Made by a program: the position numbers and the translations under genes. From positions 20,587-84,586 of the forward strand of contig NZ_JACJQG010000040.1 of assembly GCF_014696435.1 (NCBI RefSeq): a stretch of 64,000 nucleotides of DNA, written 5' to 3'. Source of the stretch: Calothrix anomala FACHB-343. GTDB taxonomy: Bacteria > Cyanobacteriota > Cyanobacteriia > Cyanobacteriales > Nostocaceae. Below, in pieces: positions 17,310 to 26,815 of this stretch. The notes beneath the pieces are model-generated. The model saw only the letters and a list, made by a program, of their open reading frames with translations. It searched no databases and was not told where the DNA came from. Numbering within the stretch: position 1 is the stretch's first letter; each line of letters starts with the position of its first letter.

Positions 17310-18626
17310 TTATCTAATTTCTTCCAAATCTACCCACTCATCATACGAAGAGTCGTAATCTAGGTAATGAACATAATATTGTTGACCTTGGATTTTCTCA
17401 ATCTTGGCAGAATACCAATCTTCGTTGTCTTCATCCCAGACTTTGATTTTTTGATTAACTGCAAATCCATTCTTATCGGCTTCGCCATGTTCGCGAATCC
17501 GAATCTCATCTTCGCCTACCCATTCGTTGTAGGATGATCCATAGCCCATATAATGTACAAAAAATTGATCTTTGTCGATTTTTTCGATTGTGGCTTGATA
17601 CCAATCTTCTTCATCTTCATCCCAAACTTCGACAGTTTTGTTGACTGCATATTCGCCACTAGCAGATTTTGCAGTAGATTTTGCAGGGGATGAAGCATCT
17701 CGCGCAGGTGGTGAAGGTTCTTGTGCTAGTTCCGCTTTGACTAAGGAATGCGATCGCACAATCACAGCCCGCGCTACAGTTTGAATACCTGTATGCTCGT
17801 AGTAGTTGGTAGTTTGATCCAAGAATGCGGCGACGAAATCTAAGTTATCATCAGCTACTTGGATGAAATTACCTAAATGACTAAACAAAGATTGGGGAGT
17901 TACACCAGTCTTGGCGACTAAGCCATTCATCCAACCTTGAACCGAGTTAAATGCTTGAGTAATAAAGCCAAATTTCTCTGTCGCATTATTACCTGGTAAA
18001 GAGTTGCTAACGGCTGCAAATACAGGATTTTGCGCTACTACATTAGCGTCAGTGCCGCTAATAATAGTATGAATCTTGGTGAGGAAATCAGGGCCTAAAG
18101 GTAAAAGTCCATCTAGACAAACTAAAGCTACCATCCGGGTTAAGGATGCATCTTTATAGTTTTCACTTAAAGTAGCCGCAAAAGCTTGAGGATTAGGACT
18201 CGGAAGTCCATTAAGTTTAGAGAAAGCGATGATTTCCACCGCAATTTTTAAAACTAAATCTATAGTTTGAGTTAAATCTGCTTTGGGAGTAATGTTACTT
18301 AAAAAATTGAGAAAACCAATTTTTTCGCCAACTTTATTAGCTAAAGCTGCAGCAGCCATAGCTGTGTCGGCTTTATCGATAGTTTGATAAAGTTTAATAG
18401 CTGTTTGATAGCCATTTTGAGGATCGTGATAGAGAGAGACAGCGCGATCGCGAATTTTTTGAATAACTTTAGCGTCACTCTCCCCCGTAATTGCACGGAT
18501 ATTATTATCAAACCCCACCAAATTATTCCACTGACCTGGAGCTACATAATCTAGAGCCTTCAATACCTTGACCGTAATATTGTCAGCTGGTAGTTCGTCA
18601 ACCAATTGAATAATTGACTTATCCAT
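17310..18626 (-). CDS. Protein with two C-terminal Tudor-knot/chromo-barrel-like domains
   Basis: 438 residues. Residues 1 to about 300 are a helical, soluble region I do not recognise. A linker rich in Ser, Pro and Ala follows. The end carries two similar 50-residue modules: VEVWDEDEEDWYQATIEKI...FFVHYMGYGSSYNEWV and IKVWDEDNEDWYSAKIEKI...YYVHYLDYDSSYDEWV. Their aromatic residues match the Tudor-knot/agenet pattern used in eukaryotes to bind modified proteins or nucleic acids. Such domains are rare but known in bacteria. No signal peptide, membrane helix or enzyme motif is seen. The ligand is unknown. It is monocistronic with a strong terminator. Confidence 0.7.
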   Translation of the reverse strand: MDKSIIQLVDELPADNITVKVLKALDYVAPGQWNNLVGFDNNIRAITGESDAKVIQKIRDRAVSLYHDPQNGYQTAIKLYQTIDKADTAMAAAALANKVGEKIGFLNFLSNITPKADLTQTIDLVLKIAVEIIAFSKLNGLPSPNPQAFAATLSENYKDASLTRMVALVCLDGLLPLGPDFLTKIHTIISGTDANVVAQNPVFAAVSNSLPGNNATEKFGFITQAFNSVQGWMNGLVAKTGVTPQSLFSHLGNFIQVADDNLDFVAAFLDQTTNYYEHTGIQTVARAVIVRSHSLVKAELAQEPSPPARDASSPAKSTAKSASGEYAVNKTVEVWDEDEEDWYQATIEKIDKDQFFVHYMGYGSSYNEWVGEDEIRIREHGEADKNGFAVNQKIKVWDEDNEDWYSAKIEKIQGQQYYVHYLDYDSSYDEWVDLEEIR

Positions 18627-18769
18627 TAATCAATCCTCTAAGCCAGAAAACTATAGTCATCGATTATACTCACTGTTTTGGGAATATGTCGCCAGTACTC
18701 CGGGCACCACCACCTAGAGAAATGATTAAGAATTATGCTAAATTGCATACCAAGTTGTAGAAAGAATGC

Positions 18770-19060
18770 GAAAAATGGTAGGGGCATGGCATTGCTCATA
18801 AGTGTCAACTTAAGTTCAAACGCTTACCCAACAGATCGCCCACAGGCTGTAAGCCTGGGGCTAACGTTACAAAGCCCACCTACGTGGGCTAAGAAAATTT
18901 AGCCCACCTACGTGGGCTTTGTTCAATTAGCCGCACCCTTGGAGGGTGACGGCGGTTTATTGGGTAAGCGAGGGGTTGGGGATGAGAATAAAACCTTATC
19001 AACCAAAAGGGTTTCACTTTAAGTTGACACCAATGGGCATTGCCATGCCCCTACAATATT
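18770..19060. mobile_element. GTGTCAACTTAA-ended element interrupting a GTAGGGGCATGG palindrome
   Basis: The halves of a GTAGGGGCATGGCATTG palindromic repeat (18777-18795 and about 19034-19054) are separated by about 230 bases. This insert is bounded by exact 12-bp inverted termini, GTGTCAACTTAA at 18802-18813 and TTAAGTTGACAC at 19019-19030. Inside are two copies of the small hairpin AGCCCACCTACGTGGGCT and a further hairpin AGGCTGTAAGCCT. No transposase is encoded. The layout is a non-autonomous element inside an older repeat. Confidence 0.65.
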
Positions 19061-19135
19061 GATTACCGCAAACATGATTTAAATTTGTATCAGTTCAATA
19101 TTCCCTTCTGCCATCTGCCCTCTGCCATCTGCCTT

Positions 19136-19963
19136 TCACACAACCCATAATTGAGGATTCACCTGATAATAGCCTTGCAACAACTCATACAATGCTGGGT
19201 GCTGCTGTAATAATTCCCTTGGTTTCTCAAAGAAAGTTTCTGTAGCTACCGCAAAAAATTCTGCGGGATTAGTGGCACCATAACTATCAAGAACTGTATG
19301 TAATCCATTATCTACATCATGACAAAGCTGCTGATATTCTGCTGTCATCACCTGTGCCCAAATGGCATAATCTGATTTCTGCGGTAAAATCGGTACACCT
19401 TCAGCTTTACCATCTTCTTGATCTAATTGATGGGCAAATTCATGTAACACCACATTCCGCCCATCATGCCAATTGCGAGTATCTTGTTGCACCTGTTCCC
19501 AAGATAAAATTAATTGATCGCGAGTCCATGATTCACCCAACTTGGCTATGCGCTTTTCGGAAATAAAATAACTGCCAGTAGCAATGGTTTCAGTTACCAC
19601 ATAAGTACTGGGATAAATTAAAATCGAACGCAATTTAGGAAAATATTCTGCTCTTTCATTTAATAATAATAAACAGGCAAAGGCAGCAATTGTTAATTTC
19701 ATTTCTACCGTTACCTGCAATCCTTGACAGCCAATAAATTGTTTCTCTTTTAAAAAGACTTGAATATGACCTTGCAACCGTCTTCTTTCATCGGTTGTGA
19801 GACGCAAATAAATCGGCAGATTATTTTCAATTATTGCTTGCCAAAGAGGCGGAAAAGAACGACGTTTAATTCGATTTCGGCGCTGTTTCGTCAGTAGGGG
19901 ACTGATAAGAATAGTAGTTACAATAAGTCCCAAAATAATAAAAATAAGAATTATTGCCTGCAT
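19136..19963 (-). CDS. mtfA: MtfA-type zinc metallopeptidase (M90 family)
   Basis: 275 residues with an N-terminal membrane helix (residues 3-22) followed by a basic stretch, so it is likely anchored facing the cytoplasm. HEFAHQLDQEDG at 174-185 gives the two zinc His residues, the catalytic Glu and the conserved following acidic residues. WTRDQLILSWEQV and AVATETFFEKP also match the family. In enterobacteria MtfA is a peptidase that interacts with Mlc in glucose control; that regulatory role is not established for cyanobacteria. The alpha-glucan phosphorylase gene is the next gene upstream, but MITEs separate the two. Confidence 0.88.
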   Translation of the reverse strand: MQAIILIFIILGLIVTTILISPLLTKQRRNRIKRRSFPPLWQAIIENNLPIYLRLTTDERRRLQGHIQVFLKEKQFIGCQGLQVTVEMKLTIAAFACLLLLNERAEYFPKLRSILIYPSTYVVTETIATGSYFISEKRIAKLGESWTRDQLILSWEQVQQDTRNWHDGRNVVLHEFAHQLDQEDGKAEGVPILPQKSDYAIWAQVMTAEYQQLCHDVDNGLHTVLDSYGATNPAEFFAVATETFFEKPRELLQQHPALYELLQGYYQVNPQLWVV

Positions 19964-20072
19964 TAATTTTTGATAATAATTGCAAATAAAATCTGACTAA
20001 AAATAGGTACAAAAAATACTAAATTCGTTTCTTTGTAGTGAGAATTAAAGTTATCACTACTAACTCATAACA

Positions 20073-20183
20073 ATTTACAGCGAATTGCCAGTTGGTGAGG
20101 TACAGATAATAGTTGATTGTAGGGGCATTGGCACTGCCATGCCCCGAAGCGCGTACCTCATTGACCGAAAATATGCTGTAAAT
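20073..20183. mobile_element. MITE-like element, copy 2
   Basis: ATTTACAGC (20073-20081) and GCTGTAAAT (20175-20183) form terminal inverted repeats around a GGGGCATTGGCACTGCCATGCCCC centre. An inverted copy lies at 13559-13669. Confidence 0.75.
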
Positions 20184-20187
20184 AGTT

Positions 20188-20256
20188 TTTGCGGCACATC
20201 AATATATTTTAGAGGGCATGGCAATGCCATGCCCCTACCATTCGTCACATTCTTTT
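20188..20256. repeat. GGGCATGG palindromic repeat, second copy at 26745-26815
   Basis: CACATCAATATATTTTAGAGGGCATGGC, then GCCATGCCCCTACCA and a CATTC tail. The reverse complement recurs almost unchanged at 26745-26815, directly at the stop codon of the macro-domain gene. Confidence 0.8.
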
Positions 20257-20258
20257 TT

Positions 20259-20395
20259 TTTACAGCAGTTTTCATGCATTTGAACCACAATCGTAGTAGT
20301 AGGGGCACGGCACCAGTAAGATTATTGTATATACGAGAAGATTGTGGATGCCGTGCCCCTACAGTGTGGTCTATTTACCTGAAAATTGCTGTAAA
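20259..20395. mobile_element. MITE-like element with 16-bp termini
   Basis: TTTACAGCAGTTTTCA (20259-20274) and TGAAAATTGCTGTAAA (20380-20395) are inverted repeats with one mismatch. The inside is a GTAGGGGCACGGCA/TGCCGTGCCCCTAC palindrome. No reading frame. Confidence 0.75.
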
Positions 20396-20413
20396 TTATT
20401 ATCAGTATAGCTA

Positions 20414-20443
20414 CAAAAAAAGGGGAGGTAACCCACCCCTTTG
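20414..20443 (-). terminator. Rho-independent terminator of the glucan phosphorylase gene
   Basis: On the minus strand AAAGGGG pairs with CCCCTTT across a GTGGGTTACCT loop, followed by TTTT. It sits about 40 bases past the stop at 20482. Confidence 0.8.
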
Positions 20444-20481
20444 TTTAACCATGAAACCCAAACTCAATCAACCAAAACTTT

Positions 20482-22695
20482 CTAAACGAGAACTTTCGCC
20501 AAAATTGGTTCTACACGGGTTGCAATTTCTGGTACATACACCTGTGAAACGTAGTCTGCAATCATTCTGTCGGTGTTGAATAGGGGACAATTGGTTTTGA
20601 TGGATGCTTTCATCATTTGCACCCAACGGGGAGAAACACCTTGAGGATTGCGATCGTAATATAGGGGTACGATTTCTTCTTCTAGGAGTTGATAAAGCGA
20701 TCGCGAATCTATGCGATCCTGTAATTCTTGATCGCTAGTGTGGGCATCTTCACCAATTGCCCAACCGTTGATACCTTTACCATTACTATCAGCTTGATAG
20801 CCTTCGCACCACCAGCCATCAAGAACGCTGCAATTCAAACCACCGTTAAAGCAAACTTTTTGTCCGCTAGTACCAGAAGCTTCTAGGGGGCGACGGGGAT
20901 TATTCAGCCACACATCTACACCTTGCACCAGTTTTTGTCCGGTGTAAATATCGTAATCTTCAATAAAGGCAACGCGGTTTCTAATTTCTCCGTGGTGACA
21001 CCATTCCATTAATCTTTGGATAATCCGTTTACCTTCTTCATCGGCTGGGTGGGCTTTACCTGCAAAGATAATTTGTACGGGATGGTTAGCATTACCAAAA
21101 ATCTTTAATGCCCGTTCAGCATCGCGTAAAATTAAATCTCCCCGTTTGTAAGGGCTAAAACGTCGCGCAAAGCCAATAGTCAAGACATCGGGATCGAGTA
21201 AAGTATCAGTAGCTTGAATAGATTCATAACTTTCACCCCGTTGTTCTCTAGCTTTTTTGACTTTATAACGGGTATAAGCAATCAGCCTTTCTTTTAATAC
21301 TCGATGTCTCCACCACAATTCTTCATCAGGAATTGTGTCAACCTTCGCCCACATTTCCGGATTCATGGCTTGGGTATGCCAATTTTCTCCTAAATACTGA
21401 TTATATAAATCACCTAACAATGGCGCAGTCCAAGTGGGTGCGTGAACGCCATTAGTAATGTAACCAATGGGGACTTGATCCTCAGAAACTCGCGGATAGA
21501 GAACTGTCCACATTTTACGAGAAACCTGACCGTGTAATTCACTGACACCATTGCAAGCACGAGTCATCCGCAAAGCTAAAACAGTCATCCCGAATGGTTC
21601 CCAGGGATCGCCCAATCTTCTGGCACCTAAGGCTAAAAATTGTTCGCGAGACAAGCGCAATTGCGTCCAGTAATGCGCAAAGAAAGAATCGATTAAATCG
21701 GGTGAAAAGACATCATGTCCAGCCGGAACTGGTGTATGGGTGGTGAAGACACAGCGATCGCGAACTGTGGCTTCAATATCATAAAATGATTTACCTGTAC
21801 GTTCAATTTCTAACCGGGCAACTTCTAAAGTACAGAAAGCCGCGTGTCCTTCGTTGAGGTGATAGACAGCAGGTTGAATTCCTAAAGCTTCTAAGGCGCG
21901 TACACCGCCAATTCCTAAGACAACTTCTTGGGCGATGCGGGTTTCTAAGTTACCACCGTAAAGGTGTCCAGTCAACCAACGATCGATGGGATCGTTGTCT
22001 TCGCGATCGCTATCTAGTAAATATAATGTGACTCGCCCGACTTGTACCTGCCAAATTTGCACTTTGACAGTCCGTTGACGCACTTCTAATTGAATAGTTA
22101 ACGGTTCGCCTGTTTGAGTTTTAATCAACTCAATGGGCATGTGTAGAAAAGGGTTGTCAATATAGTAATCTTCTTGCCAACCATTACGATTTAAGCGTTG
22201 GCGAAAGTAACCTTGGCGATATAACAAACCCACACCTACCATCGGTACACCCAAATCAGAGGATGATTTCAGGTGATCCCCGGCGAGAATTCCCAAACCG
22301 CCTGAGTAAACTGGTAGGGATTCATGAATACCAAACTCTGCACAAAAATAAGCTACTGGGTGTTCTTTAGTTAATTGCGGTGCAACACCACTTACCCAAG
22401 TATCTTTTTGTTGCATATATCGGTCGAACTCACGCGCTAAAGCAGATACTTGCTTGAGATACAAAGGATCTTCTGCTAATTGGCTGAGACGTTCGCAACT
22501 TGCAGACTCTAAAATCGCCACTGGATTATGTCCGCAGCGTTCCCATTCTTGGGGATCGATACTTTGGAATAAAGCAATGCGATCGCTACTCCAACTCCAC
22601 CAATAGTTATAAGCCAAATCTGCCAAACGTTTAAGCACAAAAGGCAATTTTTCGCTCAACTTTAGCGCTGCAGTCATTACACTATTATTCGCCAT
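20482..22695 (-). CDS. glgP: Alpha-glucan (glycogen) phosphorylase, GT35
   Basis: 737 residues. The start LADLAYNYWWSWS is the DUF3417-type N-terminus of the alpha-glucan phosphorylase branch. YFCAEFGIHESLPVYSGGLG, GHAAFCTLE, FTTHTPVPAGHD and GYITNGVHAPTW follow, then ARRFSPYKRG in the C-terminal domain. EASGTSGQK carries the Lys that would bind pyridoxal phosphate. The enzyme removes glucose-1-phosphate from glycogen ends, feeding glycolysis and the pentose phosphate pathway in the dark. This branch is shorter than classical GlgP and lacks much of its allosteric N-terminus. Cytoplasmic. A terminator follows, so it is likely monocistronic. Confidence 0.92.
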   Translation of the reverse strand: MANNSVMTAALKLSEKLPFVLKRLADLAYNYWWSWSSDRIALFQSIDPQEWERCGHNPVAILESASCERLSQLAEDPLYLKQVSALAREFDRYMQQKDTWVSGVAPQLTKEHPVAYFCAEFGIHESLPVYSGGLGILAGDHLKSSSDLGVPMVGVGLLYRQGYFRQRLNRNGWQEDYYIDNPFLHMPIELIKTQTGEPLTIQLEVRQRTVKVQIWQVQVGRVTLYLLDSDREDNDPIDRWLTGHLYGGNLETRIAQEVVLGIGGVRALEALGIQPAVYHLNEGHAAFCTLEVARLEIERTGKSFYDIEATVRDRCVFTTHTPVPAGHDVFSPDLIDSFFAHYWTQLRLSREQFLALGARRLGDPWEPFGMTVLALRMTRACNGVSELHGQVSRKMWTVLYPRVSEDQVPIGYITNGVHAPTWTAPLLGDLYNQYLGENWHTQAMNPEMWAKVDTIPDEELWWRHRVLKERLIAYTRYKVKKAREQRGESYESIQATDTLLDPDVLTIGFARRFSPYKRGDLILRDAERALKIFGNANHPVQIIFAGKAHPADEEGKRIIQRLMEWCHHGEIRNRVAFIEDYDIYTGQKLVQGVDVWLNNPRRPLEASGTSGQKVCFNGGLNCSVLDGWWCEGYQADSNGKGINGWAIGEDAHTSDQELQDRIDSRSLYQLLEEEIVPLYYDRNPQGVSPRWVQMMKASIKTNCPLFNTDRMIADYVSQVYVPEIATRVEPILAKVLV

Positions 22696-23176
22696 ACAAC
22701 TTTAAACTCTCTGTTACTTTTTTCTTTCACTTAACTTTTTCTTTCCAACAATTGCGCTGCAAGTTAATGACAACCGAATCTTCTTTTTTAAATCATTTCC
22801 TGAAGTCGGAGCAGTTTATCAATATCAAACCTGAGCCAAATGGGTGGTGTTTCTTTTTTCTACCTTTTAAGAATTATCTCTGCTTTTCCGGATTTTTTAC
22901 ATCAATTTCAATCACGTTATTTTAAATAAAACAACATCTTATTCACATTATTTAAAATAACGTAACAAGCAATCACAATTGCAGATTTATCCGCAGAAAC
23001 ACTGTTGACTATTGACAAATGACAACTGTACGGGCGGGTTCACAAATATCCTCACTGTTCAACGATAATTCTCAGTAAACCCGCCCCTACCGACTGTTGA
23101 CTGTTGACTGCGATCACTGAGCATGTCGAAGTTTTAACAAATGACAAATGACCAATGACTAATGACCAATGACTAA
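22696..23176. other. Upstream region of glgP with repeats
   Basis: Holds the presumed glgP promoter in an AT-rich stretch (22700-22990), then STRR heptamers, a 63-bp MITE-like repeat (23028-23090) and more STRRs up to the stop of the next minus-strand gene. No reading frame seen. Confidence 0.5.
23028..23090. repeat. 63-bp GGGCGGGTT repeat, second copy at 52496-52558
   Basis: Ends GTACGGGCGGGTT and AACCCGCCCCTAC are inverted. The left half continues CACAAATATCCTCA, which is shared with the inverted copy at 52496-52558, while the centres differ. Confidence 0.8.
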
Positions 23177-23177
23177 T
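23136..23177. repeat. STRR array (TGACCAA/TGACAAA)
   Basis: Six heptamers running to the stop codon of the S-formylglutathione hydrolase gene. Confidence 0.85.
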
Positions 23178-24019
23178 TATCCCAAAGCGATCGCATGATG
23201 ACGAATATGATCTGCCATAAAACTAGCAATAAAATAATAACTATGGTCGTAGTCTTGTTGATAGCGTAAATTTAAAGGCTGTTTCACTTCTGCACAAACT
23301 TGCGCAAACACATCTGGTAATAATTGTGATGTTAAAAATTTATCCGCAGTCCCTTGGTCAATCAAAATAGAACTGTGATAACCTAATTGTTTCACCAATT
23401 CGCTAGCATCATAGCTACGCCAAGCTTCTTCATTAGTTCCTAAATAACGACTAAATGCTTTTTCACCCCAAGGACAACGCATAGGTGCGGTAATCGGTGC
23501 AAAAGCAGAGACAGATTTATACAGGTGAGGATTACGCATTGCACAAACTAGCGCCCCATGTCCACCCATTGAATGACCAAAAATACCTTGTTTTTCTGAC
23601 TGGGTAGGAAAGTTAGCATTAATTAAAGTAGGTAATTCTTGCACAATATAACTATACATTTGATAATGCGCTTTCCAAGGTTCTGTTGTCGCATCCACAT
23701 AAAAACCCGCACCCGTACCAAAATCCCAATCATCATCTTCCCCAGCAATCCCCGTATTGCGAGGACTAGTATCTGGTGCAACTAGCATTAAACCATACTC
23801 TGCAGCGTAACGTTGCGCCCCAGCTTTCACCATAAAATTCTCTTCCGTACAAGTTAAACCAGAGAGAAAATAAAGAACTGGTACAGGTTTTTGACTAGCT
23901 TGCGGTGGTTGATAAACAGCAAAGCGCATTTCTCCATGACAAGTTGACGAAGCGTGGGAATAAAAGCCGACTTTACCAGCAAAACATTGATATTCTGATA
24001 TAACTTTCAGATTAGTCAT
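23177..24019 (-). CDS. fghA: S-formylglutathione hydrolase
   Basis: 280 residues from ATG 24019, chosen because GAGG lies nine bases upstream. It has the esterase D fold: [16 protein letters not shown] (oxyanion region), [13 protein letters not shown] with the nucleophile Ser, DQGTADKF with the Asp and [10 protein letters not shown] with the His. It hydrolyses S-formylglutathione to formate and glutathione, the last step of glutathione-dependent formaldehyde detoxification. The partner dehydrogenase is not in this window. Cytoplasmic. It follows argS on the same strand, but a terminator-like hairpin and palindromic repeats separate them. Confidence 0.93.
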   Translation of the reverse strand: MTNLKVISEYQCFAGKVGFYSHASSTCHGEMRFAVYQPPQASQKPVPVLYFLSGLTCTEENFMVKAGAQRYAAEYGLMLVAPDTSPRNTGIAGEDDDWDFGTGAGFYVDATTEPWKAHYQMYSYIVQELPTLINANFPTQSEKQGIFGHSMGGHGALVCAMRNPHLYKSVSAFAPITAPMRCPWGEKAFSRYLGTNEEAWRSYDASELVKQLGYHSSILIDQGTADKFLTSQLLPDVFAQVCAEVKQPLNLRYQQDYDHSYYFIASFMADHIRHHAIALG

Positions 24020-24067
24020 TAAATTAAACCTCATTTTTAAACAACTACCGCATAAGGATAATCATAC

Positions 24068-24178
24068 GCCTTGGAATTAATTCCAAGGCTAATAGCGCAA
24101 GTCTACTAAAGTAGACTCAAGATTTTGAGGATATTTAGTCATCTACCCTTCGGTAAGACTTCGTGTACAGATGACTGT
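24068..24178. repeat. Cluster of three palindromes upstream of fghA
   Basis: GCCTTGGAATTAATTCCAAGGC (24068-24089, perfect), GTCTACTAAAGTAGAC (24101-24116) and AGTCATCT/AGATGACT (24137-24176). It looks like a composite non-coding repeat. Its position in the fghA leader could affect expression. Confidence 0.65.
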
Positions 24179-24259
24179 CATTATGAGAATTGCTAAACCC
24201 TTTAGCATTGCTAAATTGAACCAATTTGTACGAAAGAAAAATTTCCTCAAAAAACAATA

Positions 24260-24291
24260 AAAAAGTTCCACATATTTATGTAGAACTTTTT
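24260..24291 (-). terminator. Terminator downstream of argS
   Basis: AAAAAGTTCCACAT pairs with ATGTAGAACTTTTT (one mismatch) around a four-base loop, and on the minus strand it ends in a T run. It lies about 145 bases past the argS stop. Confidence 0.7.
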
Positions 24292-24380
24292 GCGAAAAAT
24301 ATAAATTGAGTTTTCAATCAATCAAACACAAAACCCTAGTACAACAAGACACTACCTGTCACAAAATCTCAAAATATAAT

Positions 24381-24432
24381 ACTGTTGACTGTTGACTGTT
24401 GACTGTTGACTGTTGACTGTTGACTGTTGACT
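24381..24432. repeat. STRR array (GTTGACT), seven units
   Basis: Seven tandem TGTTGAC heptamers ending at the argS stop codon. Confidence 0.9.
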
Positions 24433-24434
24433 TA

Positions 24435-26201
24435 CTAGATTCTTTCTAACACCTGAATTCCCAACAGTGATAAACCTAACTTTAACGTTCTCGCCGTTAA
24501 ATTGCACAGAACTAACCGAGATGTCCGCCAAGGTTCCTCTGCACCCAAAACCTGAACCCCTTGATTGCGATCGTAAAACTGATTAAACTTCTTACTCAGT
24601 TCATACAAATATTCACACAACCGATTCGGCATTAAATCTTGTTCTACAGTATTAATAACTTCATCGAGTTGCAATAAATATTTTGCCAATGCTAACTCTG
24701 TTTCATGTTCTAAAATAACCTTGGCATTATTTCCCAACTCTTCAAAGTTAATCTCACCCTTACGACTAATTCCCTGAACCCTGGCGTAAGCATACAGCAT
24801 ATAAGGAGCCGTATTACCTTTGAGATCCAGCATTTTATCGTAACTAAAAATGTAGTTACTGGTGCGGTTTTGGCTTAAGTCAGCATATTTAACTGCACTA
24901 ATACCAATTACCTCAGCAACATTATTAATAAACTCTTCAGTTTCTTCCCGTTGTTCTTCTTTCAATCTCGCTTCTAAATCTGTCCGAGTCCGAGAAATTG
25001 CTTCATCTAACAAATCCCGTAACCTAACAGTATCTCCAGAACGAGTTTTAAATTTCTTCCCATCTTCCCCTAGCACCAAACCAAAAGGTACATGAATTAA
25101 TTCCACATCATCAGGAATCCAGCCAGCTTTACGCGCTACTTGAAAGAATTGGGCAAAGTGATTTGATTGTCCAGCATCTGTGACATAAATTATCCGCTTC
25201 GCTTCATCTTTTTGAATCCGGTAACGTAAAGCGGCTAAATCTGTCGTTGCGTAGTTATAACCACCATCAGATTTTTGTACAATCAACGGCAAAGGTTCAC
25301 CTTCTCTATTAGTAAACCCTTCCAAAAATACACATTTTGCACCTTGGTTTTCTACCAGCAATCCAGATTTTTCTAAATCTTCCACAATTCCTGGTAGTAA
25401 AGGATTATAAAAAGATTCGCCCCGTTCTTTGACATCAACATCGAGTAAATCGTAAATTACCTGAAATTCATGTCTTGATTGTTCGCACAGCAATTTCCAA
25501 GCATGGATTGTATCTTCTGCACCAGCTTGTAATTTGACAACTTCTTGTCTCGCTGTTTCTTGGAAGGCTTCATCTGCATCAAAACGTTGTTTAGCTTTAC
25601 GGTAAAAGCTAACTAAATCGCCAATATCTAAAGCATTTGCAGTAGTTAAAGCTTCTGGGTAAACTTCCCTCAGATAGGCGATTAACATCCCAAATTGAGT
25701 ACCCCAATCACCCACATGATTTAACCGCAAAACATCATGTCCGAGAAATTCTAAAATCCGGGCAATACTATCACCAATAATAGTAGAACGTAGATGCCCA
25801 ACATGCATTTCCTTCGCAATATTCGGACTGGAAAAATCAACAATTTCTCGCTGTGGTGTTTTTGCAGTTGGTACACCTAAGCGCGAATCTGCGTGAATTG
25901 CGTTGATTTGTGCTTCCAGGTATGTGGGTTTCAGCTTAAGATTGATAAACCCAGGCCCAGCAATCTCTGGCGGTTCGCAGATTTCTGACACATCTAGATT
26001 ATCCGCGATCGCAGTGGCAATTTGCCTTGGTTGCTTTCCTAATCTTTTACTCAAAGATAAAGCCACATTCGCCTGATAATCTCCAAACTTCGGATTGCTA
26101 GCAGTCACCAAAATCGGATCTACTCCAGCATAATCAGCGCCAAACGCAGCCACCAAGGCCTGTGCAAATTGATGTTTTAGTTTTTCTTGTGTAGCGTTCA
26201 T
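24435..26201 (-). CDS. argS: Arginyl-tRNA synthetase
   Basis: 588 residues, class I synthetase. Residues 1 to about 110 form the arginyl N-terminal tRNA-binding domain. [14 protein letters not shown] is the HIGH motif for ATP binding. [19 protein letters not shown] takes the place of KMSKS, as is usual in ArgRS. The end is the helical DALR anticodon-binding domain ([35 protein letters not shown]). It charges tRNA-Arg in the cytoplasm. Length is normal and the gene appears intact. Confidence 0.96.
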   Translation of the reverse strand: MNATQEKLKHQFAQALVAAFGADYAGVDPILVTASNPKFGDYQANVALSLSKRLGKQPRQIATAIADNLDVSEICEPPEIAGPGFINLKLKPTYLEAQINAIHADSRLGVPTAKTPQREIVDFSSPNIAKEMHVGHLRSTIIGDSIARILEFLGHDVLRLNHVGDWGTQFGMLIAYLREVYPEALTTANALDIGDLVSFYRKAKQRFDADEAFQETARQEVVKLQAGAEDTIHAWKLLCEQSRHEFQVIYDLLDVDVKERGESFYNPLLPGIVEDLEKSGLLVENQGAKCVFLEGFTNREGEPLPLIVQKSDGGYNYATTDLAALRYRIQKDEAKRIIYVTDAGQSNHFAQFFQVARKAGWIPDDVELIHVPFGLVLGEDGKKFKTRSGDTVRLRDLLDEAISRTRTDLEARLKEEQREETEEFINNVAEVIGISAVKYADLSQNRTSNYIFSYDKMLDLKGNTAPYMLYAYARVQGISRKGEINFEELGNNAKVILEHETELALAKYLLQLDEVINTVEQDLMPNRLCEYLYELSKKFNQFYDRNQGVQVLGAEEPWRTSRLVLCNLTARTLKLGLSLLGIQVLERI

Positions 26202-26313
26202 ATATAAATGTTATCTGTGACAGGCGTAATGTGACTGTTGAAAGGTACATATTCTCAGGAGCTTGATTATTTTAACCTTAAAATATAGCCACCTACTCTA
26301 ACTCAAGACTGTC

Positions 26314-26715
26314 ATGGTACAGTACAACCCCCTTGACTGTCTGCCATCCGCAGCAGAACTTCCCGACTCTGATGACACCCCGATAGATAACGAACTGCAA
26401 AACCTCATCCCTAATTTACTAGAAGCGATTTTAGCTCTAGCATAAAATGACCGCGCTGACTGGTTTTTTGGTGTGGATATGGGCATTTATTCTGCACCAT
26501 TAAAACCGCCATGAGTACCAGATAGATTTCTCAGCTTAGGAATAGAACATTTTGTAGAAAAAGAGGAACGCTTAAGTTATATCCTATGGGAAGAGGCAAG
26601 TACTGTTCCTATCTTAGCCTGAGAAGTCTTCTCCAAAAGCTTTGATGGCGAATACGAACAGAAAAAAACTGATATTTGGATAATAGCAAGTGCGATCGCT
26701 ATCAAAACTGGACTT
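26314..26715 (+). pseudogene. Uma2-family endonuclease (DUF820) pseudogene
   Basis: One frame from ATG 26314 reads MVQYNPLDCLPSAAELPDSD, then DNELQNLIPNLLEAILALA, DWFFGVDMGIYSAPLKPP, VPDRFLSLGIEHFVEKEERL, SYILWEEASTVPIL and FDGEYEQKKTD. That is the N-terminal and central part of cyanobacterial Uma2 proteins, including the PD and ExxxKKxDY-like nuclease core. It is broken by in-frame stops at 26443, 26512 and 26620, and ends against a GACTTACGCC-type repeat terminus near 26711. Uma2 genes are abundant in cyanobacteria and often decay. The family match comes from memory of typical sequences. Confidence 0.75.
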
Positions 26716-26744
26716 ACGCCAAAATCCCCAAAATCGTTATACCA

Positions 26745-26815
26745 ATTAAAAGAATGCGACCGATGGTAGGGGCATGGCAGTGCCATGCCCTCTAAAATAT
26801 ATTGATGTGACGCTT
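26745..26815. repeat. GGGCATGG palindromic repeat, copy of 20188-20256
   Basis: GAATGCGACCGATGGTAGGGG, a GCATGGCAGTGCCATGC palindrome, then CTCTAAAATATATTGATGTG. It ends at the macro-domain gene's stop codon. Related fragments occur at about 18770 and 13776-13815. Confidence 0.8.

Noticed and set aside
16841-17317. A 158-residue frame with NIESNQH repeats from a TTG codon
   Set aside because: It begins inside a MITE, runs through the minisatellite and ends in another interspersed repeat. All frames are open there because of the 21-bp period.
20085-20579. A plus-strand frame through 20.1-20.6 kb
   Set aside because: It reads through three MITE-like elements and into the antisense of the phosphorylase gene.
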